From Alopecurus myosuroides (taxonomy: Eukaryota; Streptophyta; Magnoliopsida; Poales; Poaceae): a stretch of 64,000 nt of DNA. Location of the stretch: positions 497,443,919-497,507,918 of the forward strand of contig CM054058.1 of the NCBI GenBank assembly GCA_028641055.1, in the 5' to 3' direction. A program made the translations under genes and the position numbers. This document shows positions 22,974 to 34,969 of this stretch, one piece after another (position 1 is the stretch's first letter; the number at the start of each line of letters is the position of its first letter). The notes under the pieces were generated by a model, which saw nothing but the letters and a program-made list of their open reading frames with translations, did no database searches and was not told the DNA's origin.

Positions 22974-25786
22974 TCACCATGGAGGCGATCTTGGTGGCGT
23001 GACCCTTGATCTCGTCGAAGATTTGGCACTAGGGTAATGCATACGCATAAAGCCTAAGGCCATGCGTGCACCACCCCGTGCTGCGGAGCGCAAGGTGGAC
23101 TCCTTGGATTCCGCCACCTCCAGGATAGCTTCCGGAAGTTTTTCAACTTCCGAGAATTCACCAGTTCTTGAGGGAAGGAACTTGTTGACCAGTTGCATGC
23201 CTGCAGCCCTGATCGCAGTCCAAACCTTCCCAAAAGCTCGGATTTTTTCAATCCGAGTAAGTTCTGGGTTATCTCCTGTTTTTTCAGACAAACAACCAAA
23301 AGGTTAGCGAAAAAACAGAGAAGGAAACTAAGACAAGGAAAAACCGGTAAATGATAGCAACTTACCGAGAATCTTGTCCATCTCAGAGCCTTCCTCAAGG
23401 CGCAGGGTTAAGGCATTCTCCAAGTCCTGGATGGTAGCCTTGTCCTTGTCCTCCTGCTGGGAGGCCTTGGATTGAGCAATCCCAAGGGCCATGTTGCTGG
23501 CCTCCAGATCCTTTTGAGCCTTCATAAGATCCTTATGAAGGTCCAAATTCTCGTGTCGGAGAATAGCGGCATTGCCAGCATATTCAGCTATTTCCTTGGC
23601 CTTAGCCAAAGCAGCTGGAAAGCAAGGAACAAAATTCCGAGTTTTAGAAAAACTTGGAAAAGTATTTAGACAAAAAGCTGGATAAGAGAACTTCAGAGAA
23701 TCAAAATATACCTGTTGTTTCAGACAGCTGTAGCTGAGATGATGCCAGCTCTGCATCTTTCGCGTCAAGAATAGAAAGAAGGTTTCTAACCTCCTTATTC
23801 TTGACGGAAAGTTTGTTGAAAACTTCCATGTTAATGGTTTCAGCGGTTTTATGGAACACGGAAATGAAAAAATCATGATATTGAAAAGCATCAAGTGAAA
23901 AGTCGACATTTTACTTAATGCTTGGGGGCTGAGGATAATACCTGGCTCATCCGCTGTAACCCGGTTAAGTTCTCAGTGAACTCTTTTGCATACTCAGCAA
24001 AAAGAGTTCTGGCCGCGCTAAGGCCATCGCTGATGTTCTTGAAGTCCTTGTCAAGGGTGGGTATCTCCTCCTCAGTTATCCGAGAAGGGCCTCCCACCTC
24101 AGGAGCCGCCCTTTCCCTCGTGTCTATTTCCGGCACAATGGGCTGGCTGGTCTCCAGAGACTCGGTGGTGGGGGCTGCAGCATGCTCCTCTGTTACTGTG
24201 ATCGGCGTGGTCGGAGCGGTGGCAGGGGAAGGATGAGGGCCTCTATTGGATACATCTTATGCCTCTTCAGCTTTTTTGGCTTTCGAGTAGAGGTAGGTAG
24301 GCTAAAAACAAAGCAAAATGCCGGAAAAGTTAAAACTCCGAAGATGAAAGAAAAACTCCGACAAAGGAAAATAACCCAGATGTTCAAACCTGGAGGTGGC
24401 GACGGGAATTCCGTCAAGATCGATGACCTCCTGGGATGAGGAGATCTTCTTGCGCTTTCGCCCACCGGCAAAGGTGGCACGCAACGCTTCCAGCTCAGCG
24501 TCGGAAGCAAGATCCGACTCGGGAAGATCATCGATCTGTTGAAAAGAAAAAGCTGAGTCAAAGACACAAAAACCGAGTAAACGATAAAGAATTCAAACCC
24601 CAAAAGGCGAAGAACTTTACCTTGGGAGCCGGATTTTCGGCCGTGTACATTGGCCGGCTTTCTTCATATTGGTCGCGTGATGCAACCAACTGATTCACGC
24701 GCCGCCGCAAATCTTTTGCGGACCAGTCCTTGTTGGATGTCCGCATTTTGTCATCGGCTCCCTTGTACTCGCAGAGAAGGCGAGCACCATGGTTGGCCAA
24801 GGGCCGGATCCGCCTATTTAACCAGCAAAGGACTATGTCCATGCTGGTTAAAGGCGGATCAGAAGTGACGAGTTTGGCGATGAGCCGCTTGATCCTTAGA
24901 AGATCCGGCGGCAAGGTTTGAACTGCCTCAGTTCCCCAATTTTCTTGGGGAACAGCGGCGGTGTTCGAAAAAGGTGGAACTCCGAACGTTTTCCCGGGAA
25001 AGGAAATATCGGGATGATAAAAGAAGGAACCCGTCCAAAATTTGACGGATTCCGATGTTTTAATCTTGGGGAACCAATCTTCTCGGAATCTCCGAAGAGT
25101 AAAAGAGATGGTTCCGCAAGTTGGGAGTGCGCCCTCCGAAGAGTTCCGCTTAACCCCGAAACAGTACAGCCAGAAATCCAGCCTAGGCGCTATACCTAGT
25201 CGAAAAGGGCCTGGAATCCGGCTAAGTACAGGATGGAATTTGGTGGTAGGTTGTGTGGATGGATGTTGTAGTGGGAGAGGATCTGGAGGAAGAAGGCAGA
25301 AGGTGGGAGACCCATACCTCTAAGAAGGTGGGAGGAGAGAAGAACCCGTTCTCCGTCATTCGGCATGGGCTCGGTCTCGTCCTCCGGGAGCCACCGTTTG
25401 CCCTTCAGAACAAGCCCCTCCTTCTCCATTGTCGGAAGGAGGGACGACGGAATGCTGCAGGCACTCCAGTTGCTGGCAGACTCCGTCTCCTCTTCGGCTC
25501 CGGCGGCGGCGAAAGCGGCGGGCTCCGCGGCTGCGAGCTCGTCGCCAAAGAGCGTAAGTTTTTCCTCCGCCGTTTCGGGAGCGAACGGCGGAGTGGGCGC
25601 GGAGGAGGAACCCGCAAGATCTGCGGTGGCGGAGAGGTTTCCTTCGCCCGCCGCGGTGCCCGTGGTCTTCGTCGGCTCGTCGTCGAAGGCCCGCACCGGA
25701 GAATCCAGTTGCGGGTCCATTGTGTCGATGATTTCGTCAATCTCTTTGGCGACGGCGCGGGCTGGTGAAGACGACGGAGAAGCCAT
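22974..25786 (-). pseudogene. Antisense multi-exon gene of the Gypsy element (PF04195-like, 'putative gypsy type transposon')
   Basis: A gene on the opposite strand to gag-pol. The first exon runs from the ATG at 25786 to a donor at 24621/24620 and has a single frameshift near 25200. It encodes SLLPTMEKEGLVLKG, LLRGMGLPPSAFFLQ, MDIVLCWLNRRIRPL and DWSAKDLRRRVNQL, which fits the plant 'gypsy type transposon' domain. Further exons are supported by splice sites: 24535-24390 (lysine/arginine-rich, GGRKRKKISS), about 24280-23942, and one with coiled-coil character (KEIAEYAGNAAILRHENLD) around 23610-23370. A last exon lies around 23280-22974. Antisense additional ORFs between pol and the 3' LTR are known in Tat-lineage elements. 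Their role is not established. Confidence 0.7.
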
Positions 25787-26308
25787 CGAGTGGTGGCGCT
25801 AGGTCGTCTCCGGTGAGGTCTTGGGCGTGATTCGCGTTCGGGAGTTTCTTTGCTGCGAGCTTGGGCGCTGGAATGGCGTGTGAGGTGAGAGCGGAAGGTT
25901 TTTTCAGAGGACGGAGATGGCTATTTATAGCCGGAATTCCGTCACGATGCGTGCTAACGGCTCTTTTGACCGTTGGATGTCCAACGCGTGTCACTCGCCG
26001 GAAAATCTGGGAAATGAATCGACAGGATGATTATGGTCATCTCCTCGTTTCCCGCGAGAATCTGTTAGAGAGATGTTTCTGGGTTTTCTCGCCTGTAACC
26101 CAAACGTCCCTTACGTCAGCAATTTTTTAGCTCTGACGTAGGAAATTCCTTCTCCGCGAAGGATCGTGCGAGAAAAGCCGGATTTTCTGGATTCCGAGTT
26201 TTACGTTACCATCTCCTTTAAAGGGAGAAAAGAAGAATCAAGACTGCATGCCGATATTTCTCGGAAAGATGACATTTGGCGAAAGACGGCGAATTGAAGT
26301 CTTAATCT

Positions 26309-26322
26309 TTCTTGGGGGCTAC
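26309..26322 (+). other. Gypsy polypurine tract
   Basis: TTCTTGGGGGCTAC lies directly before the 3' LTR. The stretch 25787-26308 is otherwise the promoter and leader side of the antisense gene, with no other ORF of note. Confidence 0.7.
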
Positions 26323-26863
26323 TGTCGGATATATACTGAATAGGGGTATATCGGATGGTAGTCTAAAGTGCCGGATTACCCGGGTGGCCCAAATGGTAGT
26401 GGGCTACGGTCCATTGGGCGGCCCAGTAAGCTGACGCACAGAAGCCGGATTCTAGAAGAACCCGGATCACGGCCCATGTGATCTAGCTTGGTGTAGAAGG
26501 CGGATTCCTTACTTTCCAAGTTAATAGTTGCCGTAGTCTTCTAGGTATCCTACTCTGTATGCCCTAACCCGGCTATTATATAAAGCCGGACGGGAGATAT
26601 GATAAAAAAGAGAAGAAGATATAGGCTAACTCGCCGAGAAGTTGATCCTCAGCGAATAGCTAAACAGAACCTCACGTTGTACTTGTATACACATGCTTTA
26701 GCCCTGATTAGTGAGATTGCAGGAGTAGGAACGCCGCATTACTGCGACGTACCGAACCTGGGTAAACCCTGTGTTTTTGTCCTTCGCACAACCACGTCCC
26801 CCACGTCTCTACCCGTAGTCTCATGGCACCCCCGTCTATGAAAACTACTACGATGTCTCGACA
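26323..26863 (+). repeat. Gypsy 3' LTR (541 bp)
   Basis: Same length and ends as 14528-15068. It is preceded by a purine-rich tract and followed by the repeated GAAGG. Confidence 0.95.
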
Positions 26864-27004
26864 GAAGGCATTAAGAAAAAAAGAAAGGTTGTTGTCAATG
26901 AACATGAAAGCGAGGATGAAGGAGATGATACTATGTTGCATTATGCTGGTGATGATGAGGAAAATAGTTACTGGACATTGAATTCTTGGTTTTGGCATCG
27001 ATGA
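26864..27004 (+). pseudogene. CACTA-1 TNP2 C-terminal segment, displaced by the Gypsy insertion
   Basis: After the duplicated GAAGG the frame of the transposase continues as KKKRKVVVNEHESEDEGDD and ends at TGA 27002-27004. The lysine/arginine cluster resembles a nuclear-localisation tail, followed by acidic residues. It joins in frame to the codons ending at 14527. Confidence 0.8.
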
Positions 27005-27499
27005 CGATGAGTAGCATATGGTCATGAAGGTAAAAAACATAACTATGCTTCTGGAATTTAGATAGTACTAACCTACTGGAATTTCATTGATCTTAGATAG
27101 TACTAACCTTTTGGAATTGTATTGCAGCCTGATGCATCTTGTAGTTGCTTGATGTCTCCAAGATGCGTGTTGCTTGATCAAGATGGATGCCTGTTGCACA
27201 AGATGGATGTCTGTTGCTTCCTGTAGCTGAAACTTGTAGCTGTCTGTTGGATGTTGTAGTTGATGCTTGTTGTTGAAACTTGTAGCTAAATTTCTCGATG
27301 AAACTTGTAGTTGAATTTGTAGCGTGTTGTTGAAACTGAATTTGTATTGAATTTTCAGCGTGTTGTTGAAGCTGAATTTCTGGATGGATCTTGTAGTTTG
27401 TCTGTTGCACAAGGTTGCTCGATGGCACAAGATGGATGTTGCTTGATGAATTGCTGTTGAAACTGAATTTATGCTTGCTGTTGAGAAATGACCAAAAAA

Positions 27500-27560
27500 A
27501 GGTTGAGACCTGGGACTCGAACCCAGGACCTTAGGTTCATGCCGATTGTGTCTTGCCATA
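27500..27560 (-). other. tRNA-like segment
   Basis: On the minus strand CTGGG-TTCGAGT-CCCAG forms a perfect T-arm. It is followed, after CTCAACC, by a T-run (Pol III-terminator-like). The 5' part does not fold into an obvious cloverleaf. Confidence 0.3.
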
Positions 27561-27674
27561 AGGATGCATTACTGATATTGGTAGATAGTTATGTATAACA
27601 ACTTTTATATATAACTTGCATATTCTCTAAACTCGAATAGATAGTTCAGGACTGGGACTATAATGGAAAAAAGA

Positions 27675-27735
27675 GGGTTGAGGCCTGGGACTCGAACCCA
27701 GGACCTCTAGTTCGAATAGATAGCTCATTTCCACT
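27675..27735 (-). other. tRNA-like segment, second copy
   Basis: Repeats the same 17-base T-arm (27685-27701) and the following CTCAACCC-TTTTTT. It lies 175 bp from the first copy, so the two are probably a small duplication. Confidence 0.3.
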
Positions 27736-28175
27736 GGGATAGATATGTGATCTTGAAATAGTAGGATGTTTACAGCATTTTATATATAACATTTTTTTGT
27801 GCCAATTCACTTAAAAATAACTAAAATTTAACTGGAGGTTAACAAAATGTAAATACTGGAGGAAACACAGAATACTCTAGCATGTTCAAATCCAGAATAC
27901 TGGAGCAAACACATAATACATTGGTTCATTGTAAACCTCACATAACACAGAGTACTGGAGCAAACGCAGAACACATTCCATAACACAAACTCACATAGGT
28001 TCCATAAAATGACATAGGTTCAAAAGCATAATACTCTAGGCACAAACTGACATAGGTTCCATAACTGACATACACATCACATAAATTCACACACAAACTG
28101 ACATAAATTCAGACACAACCTGACATAAACATCTTGTCAGTTCAAAAGCATCAGACACATGGCTTCAGCTTAAGC

Positions 28176-28919
28176 TTATTCACACAGCCCTCCACATGGC
28201 TTCAGCTTCTTCACAACCAACTTGAGACCTGAAGTGTTCTTGAGGGTGCGGCGAAACCAGAAGAGAAGGATATCTCCCACTTTGAACTTCTCGCCCCATT
28301 TGTTCACCACAGACATCCACTGCATCGTCATCATGGCCCTGTTGTCACCTTTGGCTTTCCCAAGCAGGATCTTGACATCACTTTCGTCATTTCTGCGATG
28401 ATAGACCTTAATGGTAGCTTCCTTGCTAGGCAGGTGCCTTAGGTGCTTGCTCAGGTGATCCTTGGTATATTTCTTGGTGAAATACTGCAAGGAAAATGTA
28501 AGCAATTAGTCACTGTGCAAAAAGATACCAACAGAGATGAACAAAGTGTGGTACAGGTCAATCTACCATTTTTCCTTTGATTTTGATGGTGTGTGACTTC
28601 TGCAAAGTGCAGATGTAGAATGGCTTGTGTGGTTTGTTGTTGGCACAGAACTCCTTGAGCAATGCCACCTGTCGGTGGTCCATCGCAACTTTGTTGCCAA
28701 ACTCGCAATATGGTGCATAGGTGTCATGGCCCTTATTACCTGGGCCTACATACAAGGATTAAGAAATGTAAATACAAAACTAAATCAGCACTAAAAGAAA
28801 TCAGAAGCACGAGTACAAGCCATACCTCTGATGGTCTTGTGCCTAGTGCACACTTCATCGTCACTAATGGAAATTGCGTCAATGGCAATTGCGTCAACTT
28901 CCTCCTGTTTCACATCCAT
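28176..28919 (-). CDS. B3-domain protein gene carried by CACTA-1 (193 aa, three coding exons)
   Basis: Coding exons are 28919-28826, 28745-28567 and 28484-28176, with good junctions (G|GTATGG...TGTAG|G; ATG|GTAGAT...TTGCAG|TAT) and intact frame. The short acidic N-terminus begins MDVKQEEVDAIAIDAISI. Residues about 75-190 look like a plant B3 DNA-binding fold: PFYICTLQKSHTIKIKGKM, YFTKKYTKDHL (compare the B3 'IP..F...hl'), a strand-rich middle, then QWMSVVNKWGEKFKVGDILLFWF (compare 'GW..F......GD...F'). In plants B3 proteins are nuclear transcription factors. Here the gene is tail-to-tail with TNP2 and inside the transposon. It is most like REM-type B3 proteins, but the subgroup cannot be fixed by eye. 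No stop or frameshift was seen, unlike the neighbouring transposase. Confidence 0.75.
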
Positions 28920-29735
28920 TGTGGCCTAATAAAAAAGACAACAATAATTTAGATACTACTTTATATGTATTTCAACTAACAGCTTATTATATCTAACAGC
29001 TACCAACAAAAACCACTATAACTAACCAACAAAATTCCTACCTCTAGCAGCTACACGGCAAGACATGAATTAGTGCACAAAGGTATAATCTTCCTACAAA
29101 CTACACAGCAACAGAAGCAATGCACAAAGATAATAGCTTCCTACAAACTACACAACAACAGAAGCAATGCACAAAGATGAGTTACAAGGAAACATAGGCA
29201 AGGACCCATTCTGGCTCCTTTTTTGTCACAGTGCATTATAAACAGTAAGTTACAACAAGTTCCAAATTACAGCAGTCCATTATAAACCAAGAACTATGCA
29301 AAGGAACATGTAGCTGTTGGAAAAATTGGGCAATTTAATGTTTCAGATATAAATCATGATTACAGCAAGTAAATCATTATACTAGCAATGCACATGCAAG
29401 ATGCAGCATCAACCATGATTAACTTACAGGTTCTAGCTAGATCATAGCAGTTGGTTCATTGTAAACCAGAAACCTTTGCAAGACCACTTGATCAGTTGGG
29501 GGATTACTCGAAAAAAAGGAGAAACGGCGGTGGATAGGGAGAGGAAAATCCACACGCGAATGATGGTGGGACACGAGGAAACGGCAGCGATGGTCGACGT
29601 TTCTCTAAAGCTAGCAGAAACGGCGGCGGAGGAGGTACACGACGAAACGGCGGCGATATGGTTATCGTTGCATTGCCCTAAATCTAGCAGAAACGGTGGT
29701 GTAGGAGGGACACGAGGAGGGACATGAGATCTCAC

Positions 29736-29900
29736 CTTGAGTGGGTGTTTCCTCCGGCACGGGCGATGGATCGGTGGCCGGCGCGGGCGGTGGCCGGCGC
29801 AGACGACGGAATCGGCGCGTGTTCTCGGAACTGACGAGGGGGAGTGGGGAGGCGAAGTGGGGAGGCGAAGTGGCGAGGTGGGTGGGGGAATTGAATAGGA
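29736..29900 (-). other. Probable 5' leader exon of the B3 gene
   Basis: A strong donor (CACTCAAG|GTGAGATC, minus strand, at 29736/29735) pairs with an acceptor (TTTTTTATTAG|GCCACAATGG) just before the B3 start codon, implying an intron of about 810 bp in the leader. The exact 5' end is not visible. The region 29440-29990 is GC-rich and promoter-like. 28926-29735 is intronic and holds short repeats (ACAACAGAAGCAATGCACAAAGAT). 29990-30320 is AT-rich with no gene seen. Confidence 0.5.
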
Positions 29901-30320
29901 GGTGGACTCGAGGACCTCGACTCCTCTCTGCCCTACGTGGCCTCACTGACGCGTGGGTCCCACAGACAGGGGCCCACATGTAAGCGCCACAACTTTCCTG
30001 GGGGTGGATTTGAGTGGTGTTGGAATGGTTCTATGGAGGCATTTTGCTTAATCACATTTGAATAAATGAAAATTTCAAAAGACAACCATTATCTCAGCGC
30101 TCAAAACGGCTGTTTTCTGTGAAGCAGCTCCCGAGACCATCGTCCGAAATGGCACCGATCCATTTTTTCCTCCAAATAGACCTCATTCTAGGCTACATCA
30201 CGAAAAAGCACGAGTTTCCGGTAATTCTGCCTGTTTTAGCCAATTTAAATAGTTTCATGCCGATTCAGCTCGAAACGGTCCGATTTTGAACCGCAGCTCC
30301 TTCACAGATCTCCCTTTTTT

Positions 30321-33300
30321 TTGTGGATACTAGGAAAATTTTGCAACATATTTTTTTGAATTTTCTGTAATTTTCAAAGCCGGTTTCGGAAAACGGTCAA
30401 ACGGAGGACACGACCGTTCATACCTAGGTGTTGAATCTTGATGAACTCTTGGTGTATCTATGTTGAAATAGGTACTTGGCTACCTAAAAATGATTTTTTT
30501 TCAAAAAATAATGAGAAAACTTCAAGTCACCTGTAGTTCAAATTTGGCCCGGTTTCAGCTGAATCGGCAGAAAATTGTCTTTTTCAAAGGAGGTGTATTT
30601 TGAGCTACTGAGAGGTAGTAAGTTTGTTATTTGTAGATCAAATATGACATAATATATTTAGAATTTTAATTTGTACATTTTTGCAACATATTTTGTGTAT
30701 GTGCTTCACAAAAATAGCCAGTTTTGACACTCCGGAAAGGGAAAATGGTATTTGTATTCAAAGAAAAATAAACTTTCTTCTTGAACATTGTTAGTTGTAC
30801 CAATATGCATCTTTGTGTGGAATATGGTCACATCTAAAAAAATATGCCATGGATGTGGCCAAAACATCCTTCATTTCACCCGAAAGCCATGAATCTTCGT
30901 ACGAGATAGCTCATTTATGTGAACACATTTTCCACCAAATTGTAGTATTCCAAGTTTATTATTTTTGGTGGATACTAGGACATATATAACAACACCATGC
31001 GAATATCTTGCATCGTTTCGAGTTTTTTTGAATTTTCTGTAATTTTCAAAGCCGGTTTCGGAAAACGGTCAAAACGGGGGACATGACCGTTCGTACCTAG
31101 GTGTTGAATCTTGATGAACTCTTGGTGTATCTATGTTGAAATAGGTACTTGGCTACCTAAAAATGATTTTTTTCAAAAAATAAAGAGAAAACTACAAGTC
31201 ACCTGTAGTTCAAATTTGGCCCGGTTTCATCTGAATCGGCAGAAATTTGTCTTTTTCAAAGGAGGTGTATTTTGAGCTATTGAGAGGTAGTAAGTTTGTT
31301 ATTTGTAGATCAAATATGACATAATATATTTAGAATTTTAATTTGGACATTTTTGCAACATATTTTGTGTATGTGCTTCACAAAAATAGTCAGTTTTGAC
31401 ACTCCGGAAAGGGAAAATGGTATTTGTATTCAACGAAAAATAAACTTTCTTCGTGAACATTGTTAGTTGTACCAATATGCATCTTTGTGTGGAATATGGT
31501 CACATTTAAACAAACTATGCCATGGATGTGGCCAAAACATCCTTCATTTCACCCGAAAGCCATGCATCTTCGTATGAGATAGGTCATTTCTGTGAACACA
31601 TTTTCCACCAAATTGTCGTATTCTAAGTTTATTATTTTTGGTGGATACTAGGACATATATAAAAACACCACGCGAATATCTTGCATCGTTTCGAGTTTTT
31701 TTTTAATTTTCTGTAATTTTCAAAGCCGGTTTCAGAAAACGGTCAAAACGGGGGACATGACCGTTCGTACCTAGGTGTTGAATCTTGATGAACTCTTGGT
31801 GTATCTATGTTGAAATAGATACTTGGCTACCTAAAAATGATTTTTTTTTCAAAAAATAAAGAGAAAACTACAAGTCACCTGTAGTTTAAATTTGGCCCGG
31901 TTTCAGCTGAATCGGCAGAAATTTGTCTTTTTCAAAGGAGGTGAATTTTGAGCTATTGAGAGGTAGTAAGTTTGTTATTTGTAGATCAAATATGACATAA
32001 TATATTTAGAATTTTAATTTGTACATTTTTGCAACATATTTTGTGTATGTGCTTCACAAAAATAGCCAGTTTTGACACTCCGGAAAGGGAAAATGGTATT
32101 TTATTCAACGAAAAATAAAATTTTATTCGTGAACATTGTTATTTGTACCAATATGCATCTTTTTGTGGAATATGGTCACATTTAAACAAACTATGCCATG
32201 GATGTGGCCAAAACATCCGTCATTTCACCCGAAAGCCATGAATCTTCGTACGAGATAGCTCATTTATGTGAACACATTTTCCACCAAATCGTCGTATTCC
32301 AAGTTTATTATTTTTGGTGGATACTAGGACATATATAACAACATCAGCGAAGATCTTGCATCGTTTCGAGTTTTTTTGAATTTTCTGTAATTTTCAAAGC
32401 CGGTTTCGGAAAACGGTCAAAACGGGGGACATGACCGTTCGTACCTAGGTGTTGAATCTTGATGAACTCTTGGTGTATCTATGTTGAAATAGGTACTTAT
32501 CTACCTAATTTTTTTTCAAAAAATAAAGAGAAAACTACAAGTCACCTGTAGTTCAAATTTGGCCCGGTTTCAATTAAATCGGCAGAAATTTGTCTTTTTC
32601 AAAGGAGGTGTATTTTTAACTATTGAGAGGTAGTAAGTTTGTTATTTGTAGATCAAATATGACATAATATATTTAGAATTTTAATTTGTACATTTTTGCA
32701 ACATATTTTGTGTATGTGCTTTACAAAAATAGCCAGTTTTGACACTCCGGAAAGGGAAAATGGTATTTTATTCAATGAAAAATAAAACTTTCTTCGTGAA
32801 CATTGTTAGTTGTACCAATATGCATCTTTTTGTGGAATATGGTCACATTTAAACAAACTATGCCATGGATGTGGCCAAAACATCCGTCATTTCACCTGAA
32901 AGCCATGAATCTTCGTACGAGATAGCTCATTTCTGTGAACACATTTTCCACCAAATTGTCGTATTCCAAGTTTATTATTTTTGGTGGATACTAGGACATA
33001 TATAACAACACCACGCGAAGATCTCGCATCGTTTCGAGTTTTTTTGAATTTTCTGTAATTTTCAAAGCCGGTTTCGAAAAACTGTCAAAAAGGGGGACAT
33101 GACCGTTCGTACCTAGGTGTTGAATCTTGATGAACTCTTGGTGTATCTATGTTGAAATAGGTACTTGGATACATAAAAATGATTTTTGCAAAAAATAAAG
33201 AGAAAACTACAAGTCACCTCTAGTTCAAATTTGGCCTGGTTTCAGCTGAATCAGCACAAGTTTGTCTTTTTCAAAGGAGGTGTATTTTGAGCTATTGAGA

Positions 33301-34969
33301 GGTAGTAGGTTTGTTATTTGTAGATCAAAAATGACATAATATATTTAGAATTTTAATTTTTACATTTTTGCAACATATTTTGTGTATGTGCTTCACAAAA
33401 ATATCCAGTTTTGACACTCCAGAAAGGGAAAATGGTATTTGTATTCAACGAAAAATAAAACTTTCTTCGTGAACATCGTTAGTTGTACAAATATGCATCT
33501 TTTTGTGGAATATGGTCACATTTAAACAAACTATACCATGGATGTGGCCAAAACATCCGTCATTTCACCCGAAAGCCATGAATCTTCGTACGAGATAGCT
33601 CATTTCTGTGAACACATTTTCCACCAAATTGTCGTATTCCAAGTTTATTATTTTTGGTGGATACTAGGACATATATAACAACACCACGCGAAGATCTTGC
33701 ATCGTTTTGAGTTTTTTGAATTTTCTGTAATTTTCAAAGCCGGTTCGGATAACGGTCAAAACGGGGGACATGACCGTTCGTACCTAGGTGTTGAATCTTG
33801 ATGAACTCTTGGTGTATCTATGTTGAAATAGGTACTTGGATACATAAAAATGATTTTTTTTCAAAAAATAAAGAGAAAACTAGAAGTCACCTGTAGTTCA
33901 AATTTGGCCCGGTTTCAGCTGAATCGGCAGAAAATTGTCTTTTTCAAAGGAGGTGTATTTTTAGCTATTGAGAGGTAGTAAGTTTGTTATTTGTAGATAA
34001 AATATGACATAATATATTTAAATTTTTAATTTGTACATTTTTGCAACATATTTTGTGTATGTGCTTCACAAAAATAGCCAGTTTTGACACTCCGGAAAGG
34101 GAAAATAGTATTTGTATTCAACGAAAAATAAAACTTTCTCCGTGAACATTGTTAGGTGTACCAATATGCATCTTTGTGTGGAATATGGTCACATTTAAAC
34201 AAACTATGCCATGGATGTGGCCAAAACATCCGTCATTTCACCTGAAAGCCATGAATCTTCGTACGAGATAGCTCAATTCTGTGAACACATTTTCCACCAA
34301 ATTGTCGTATTCCAAGTTTATTATTTTTTGTGGATACTAGGACATATATAAAAACACCATGCAAAGATCTTGCATACTTTCGAGTTTTTTTTTAATTTTC
34401 TGTAATTTTCAAAGCCGGTTTCGGAAAACGGACAAAACGGGGGACATGACCGTTCGTACCTAGGTGTTGAATCTTGGTGAAATCTTGGTGTATGTATGTT
34501 TAAATAGGTACTTGGATACCTAAAAATGATTTTTTCAAAAAATAAAGAGAAAACTGCAAGTCACCTGTAGTTCAAATTTGGCCCGGTTTCAGCTGAATCG
34601 GCAGAAATTTGTCTTTTTCAAAGGAGGTGTATTTTGAGCTATTGAGAGGTAGTAAGTTTGTTATTTGTAGATAAAATATAACATAATATATTTAGAATTT
34701 TAATTTGTACATTTTTGCAACATATTTTGTGTATGTGCTTCACAAAAATAGCCAGTTTTGACACTCCGGAAAGGGAAAATGGTATTTGTATTCAACGAAA
34801 AATAAAACTTTCTTCGTGAACATTGTTAGTTGTACCAATATGCATCTTTGTGTGGAATATGGTCACATTTAAACAAACTATGCCATGGATGTGGCCAAAA
34901 CATCCGTCATTTCACCCGAAAGCCATGAATCTTCGTACGAGATAGCTCATTTCTGTGAACACGTTTTCC
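30321..34969 (+). repeat. Tandem array of seven ~670-bp units inside CACTA-1
   Basis: Anchor TTTTCTGTAATTTTCAAAGC occurs at 30361, 31033, 31707, 32381, 33049, 33721 and 34396, giving periods of 672, 674, 674, 668, 672 and 675 bp. Units are highly similar, AT-rich and without coding potential. Each contains ACCGTTCGTACCTAGGTGTT, AAAGGAGGTGTATTTTGAGC and ATGCCATGGATGTGGCC. The last unit stops abruptly at about 34969. Family relatedness to known Triticeae satellites cannot be judged without a search. Confidence 0.93.

Larger units (their letters stand above)
14528..26863 (+). mobile_element. Ty3/Gypsy LTR retrotransposon, Tat-like, full length but decayed
   Basis: 12,336 bp bounded by TSD GAAGG (14523-14527 and 26864-26868), with two 541-bp LTRs, a PBS and a polypurine tract. 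The domain order is gag, protease, RT, RNase H and integrase on the plus strand, plus a long antisense gene between pol and the 3' LTR. An additional antisense gene and a second RNase H-like domain point to the Tat lineage. About ten LTR differences suggest insertion within roughly the last million years, yet pol carries several stops, a frameshift and a MITE, so it is non-autonomous. Confidence 0.95.
27005..28175. other. Non-coding CACTA-1 DNA between TNP2 and the B3 gene
   Basis: Contains a short repeat (GATAGTACTAACCT.TTGGAATT around 27060-27115), then a TG-rich low-complexity block with many GAAACTTGTAG and GTTGTTGAA motifs (27130-27480). Two tRNA-like T-arms follow (27510-27526 and 27685-27701), then AT-rich DNA with repeated CACAAACTGACATA (28020-28130). 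No coding gene is supported. A 163-codon minus-strand frame across the TG-rich block is repeat-derived. Confidence 0.6.

Noticed and set aside
25253..25802. Plus-strand frames of 145-171 codons in the Gypsy element
   Set aside because: Shadows of the antisense gene, whose codons carry the recognisable domain.
27068..27559. 163-codon minus-strand frame with FNN and QLQ repeats
   Set aside because: Reading of a low-complexity TG-rich block; it also runs through the tRNA-like motif and shows no domain.
27500..27735. Functional tRNA genes
   Set aside because: Only the T-arm is convincing; acceptor and anticodon stems could not be paired.
30321..34969. CRISPR-like array
   Set aside because: The unit length (~670 bp), lack of short repeat/unique spacer structure and plant context rule it out; it is a simple tandem repeat.
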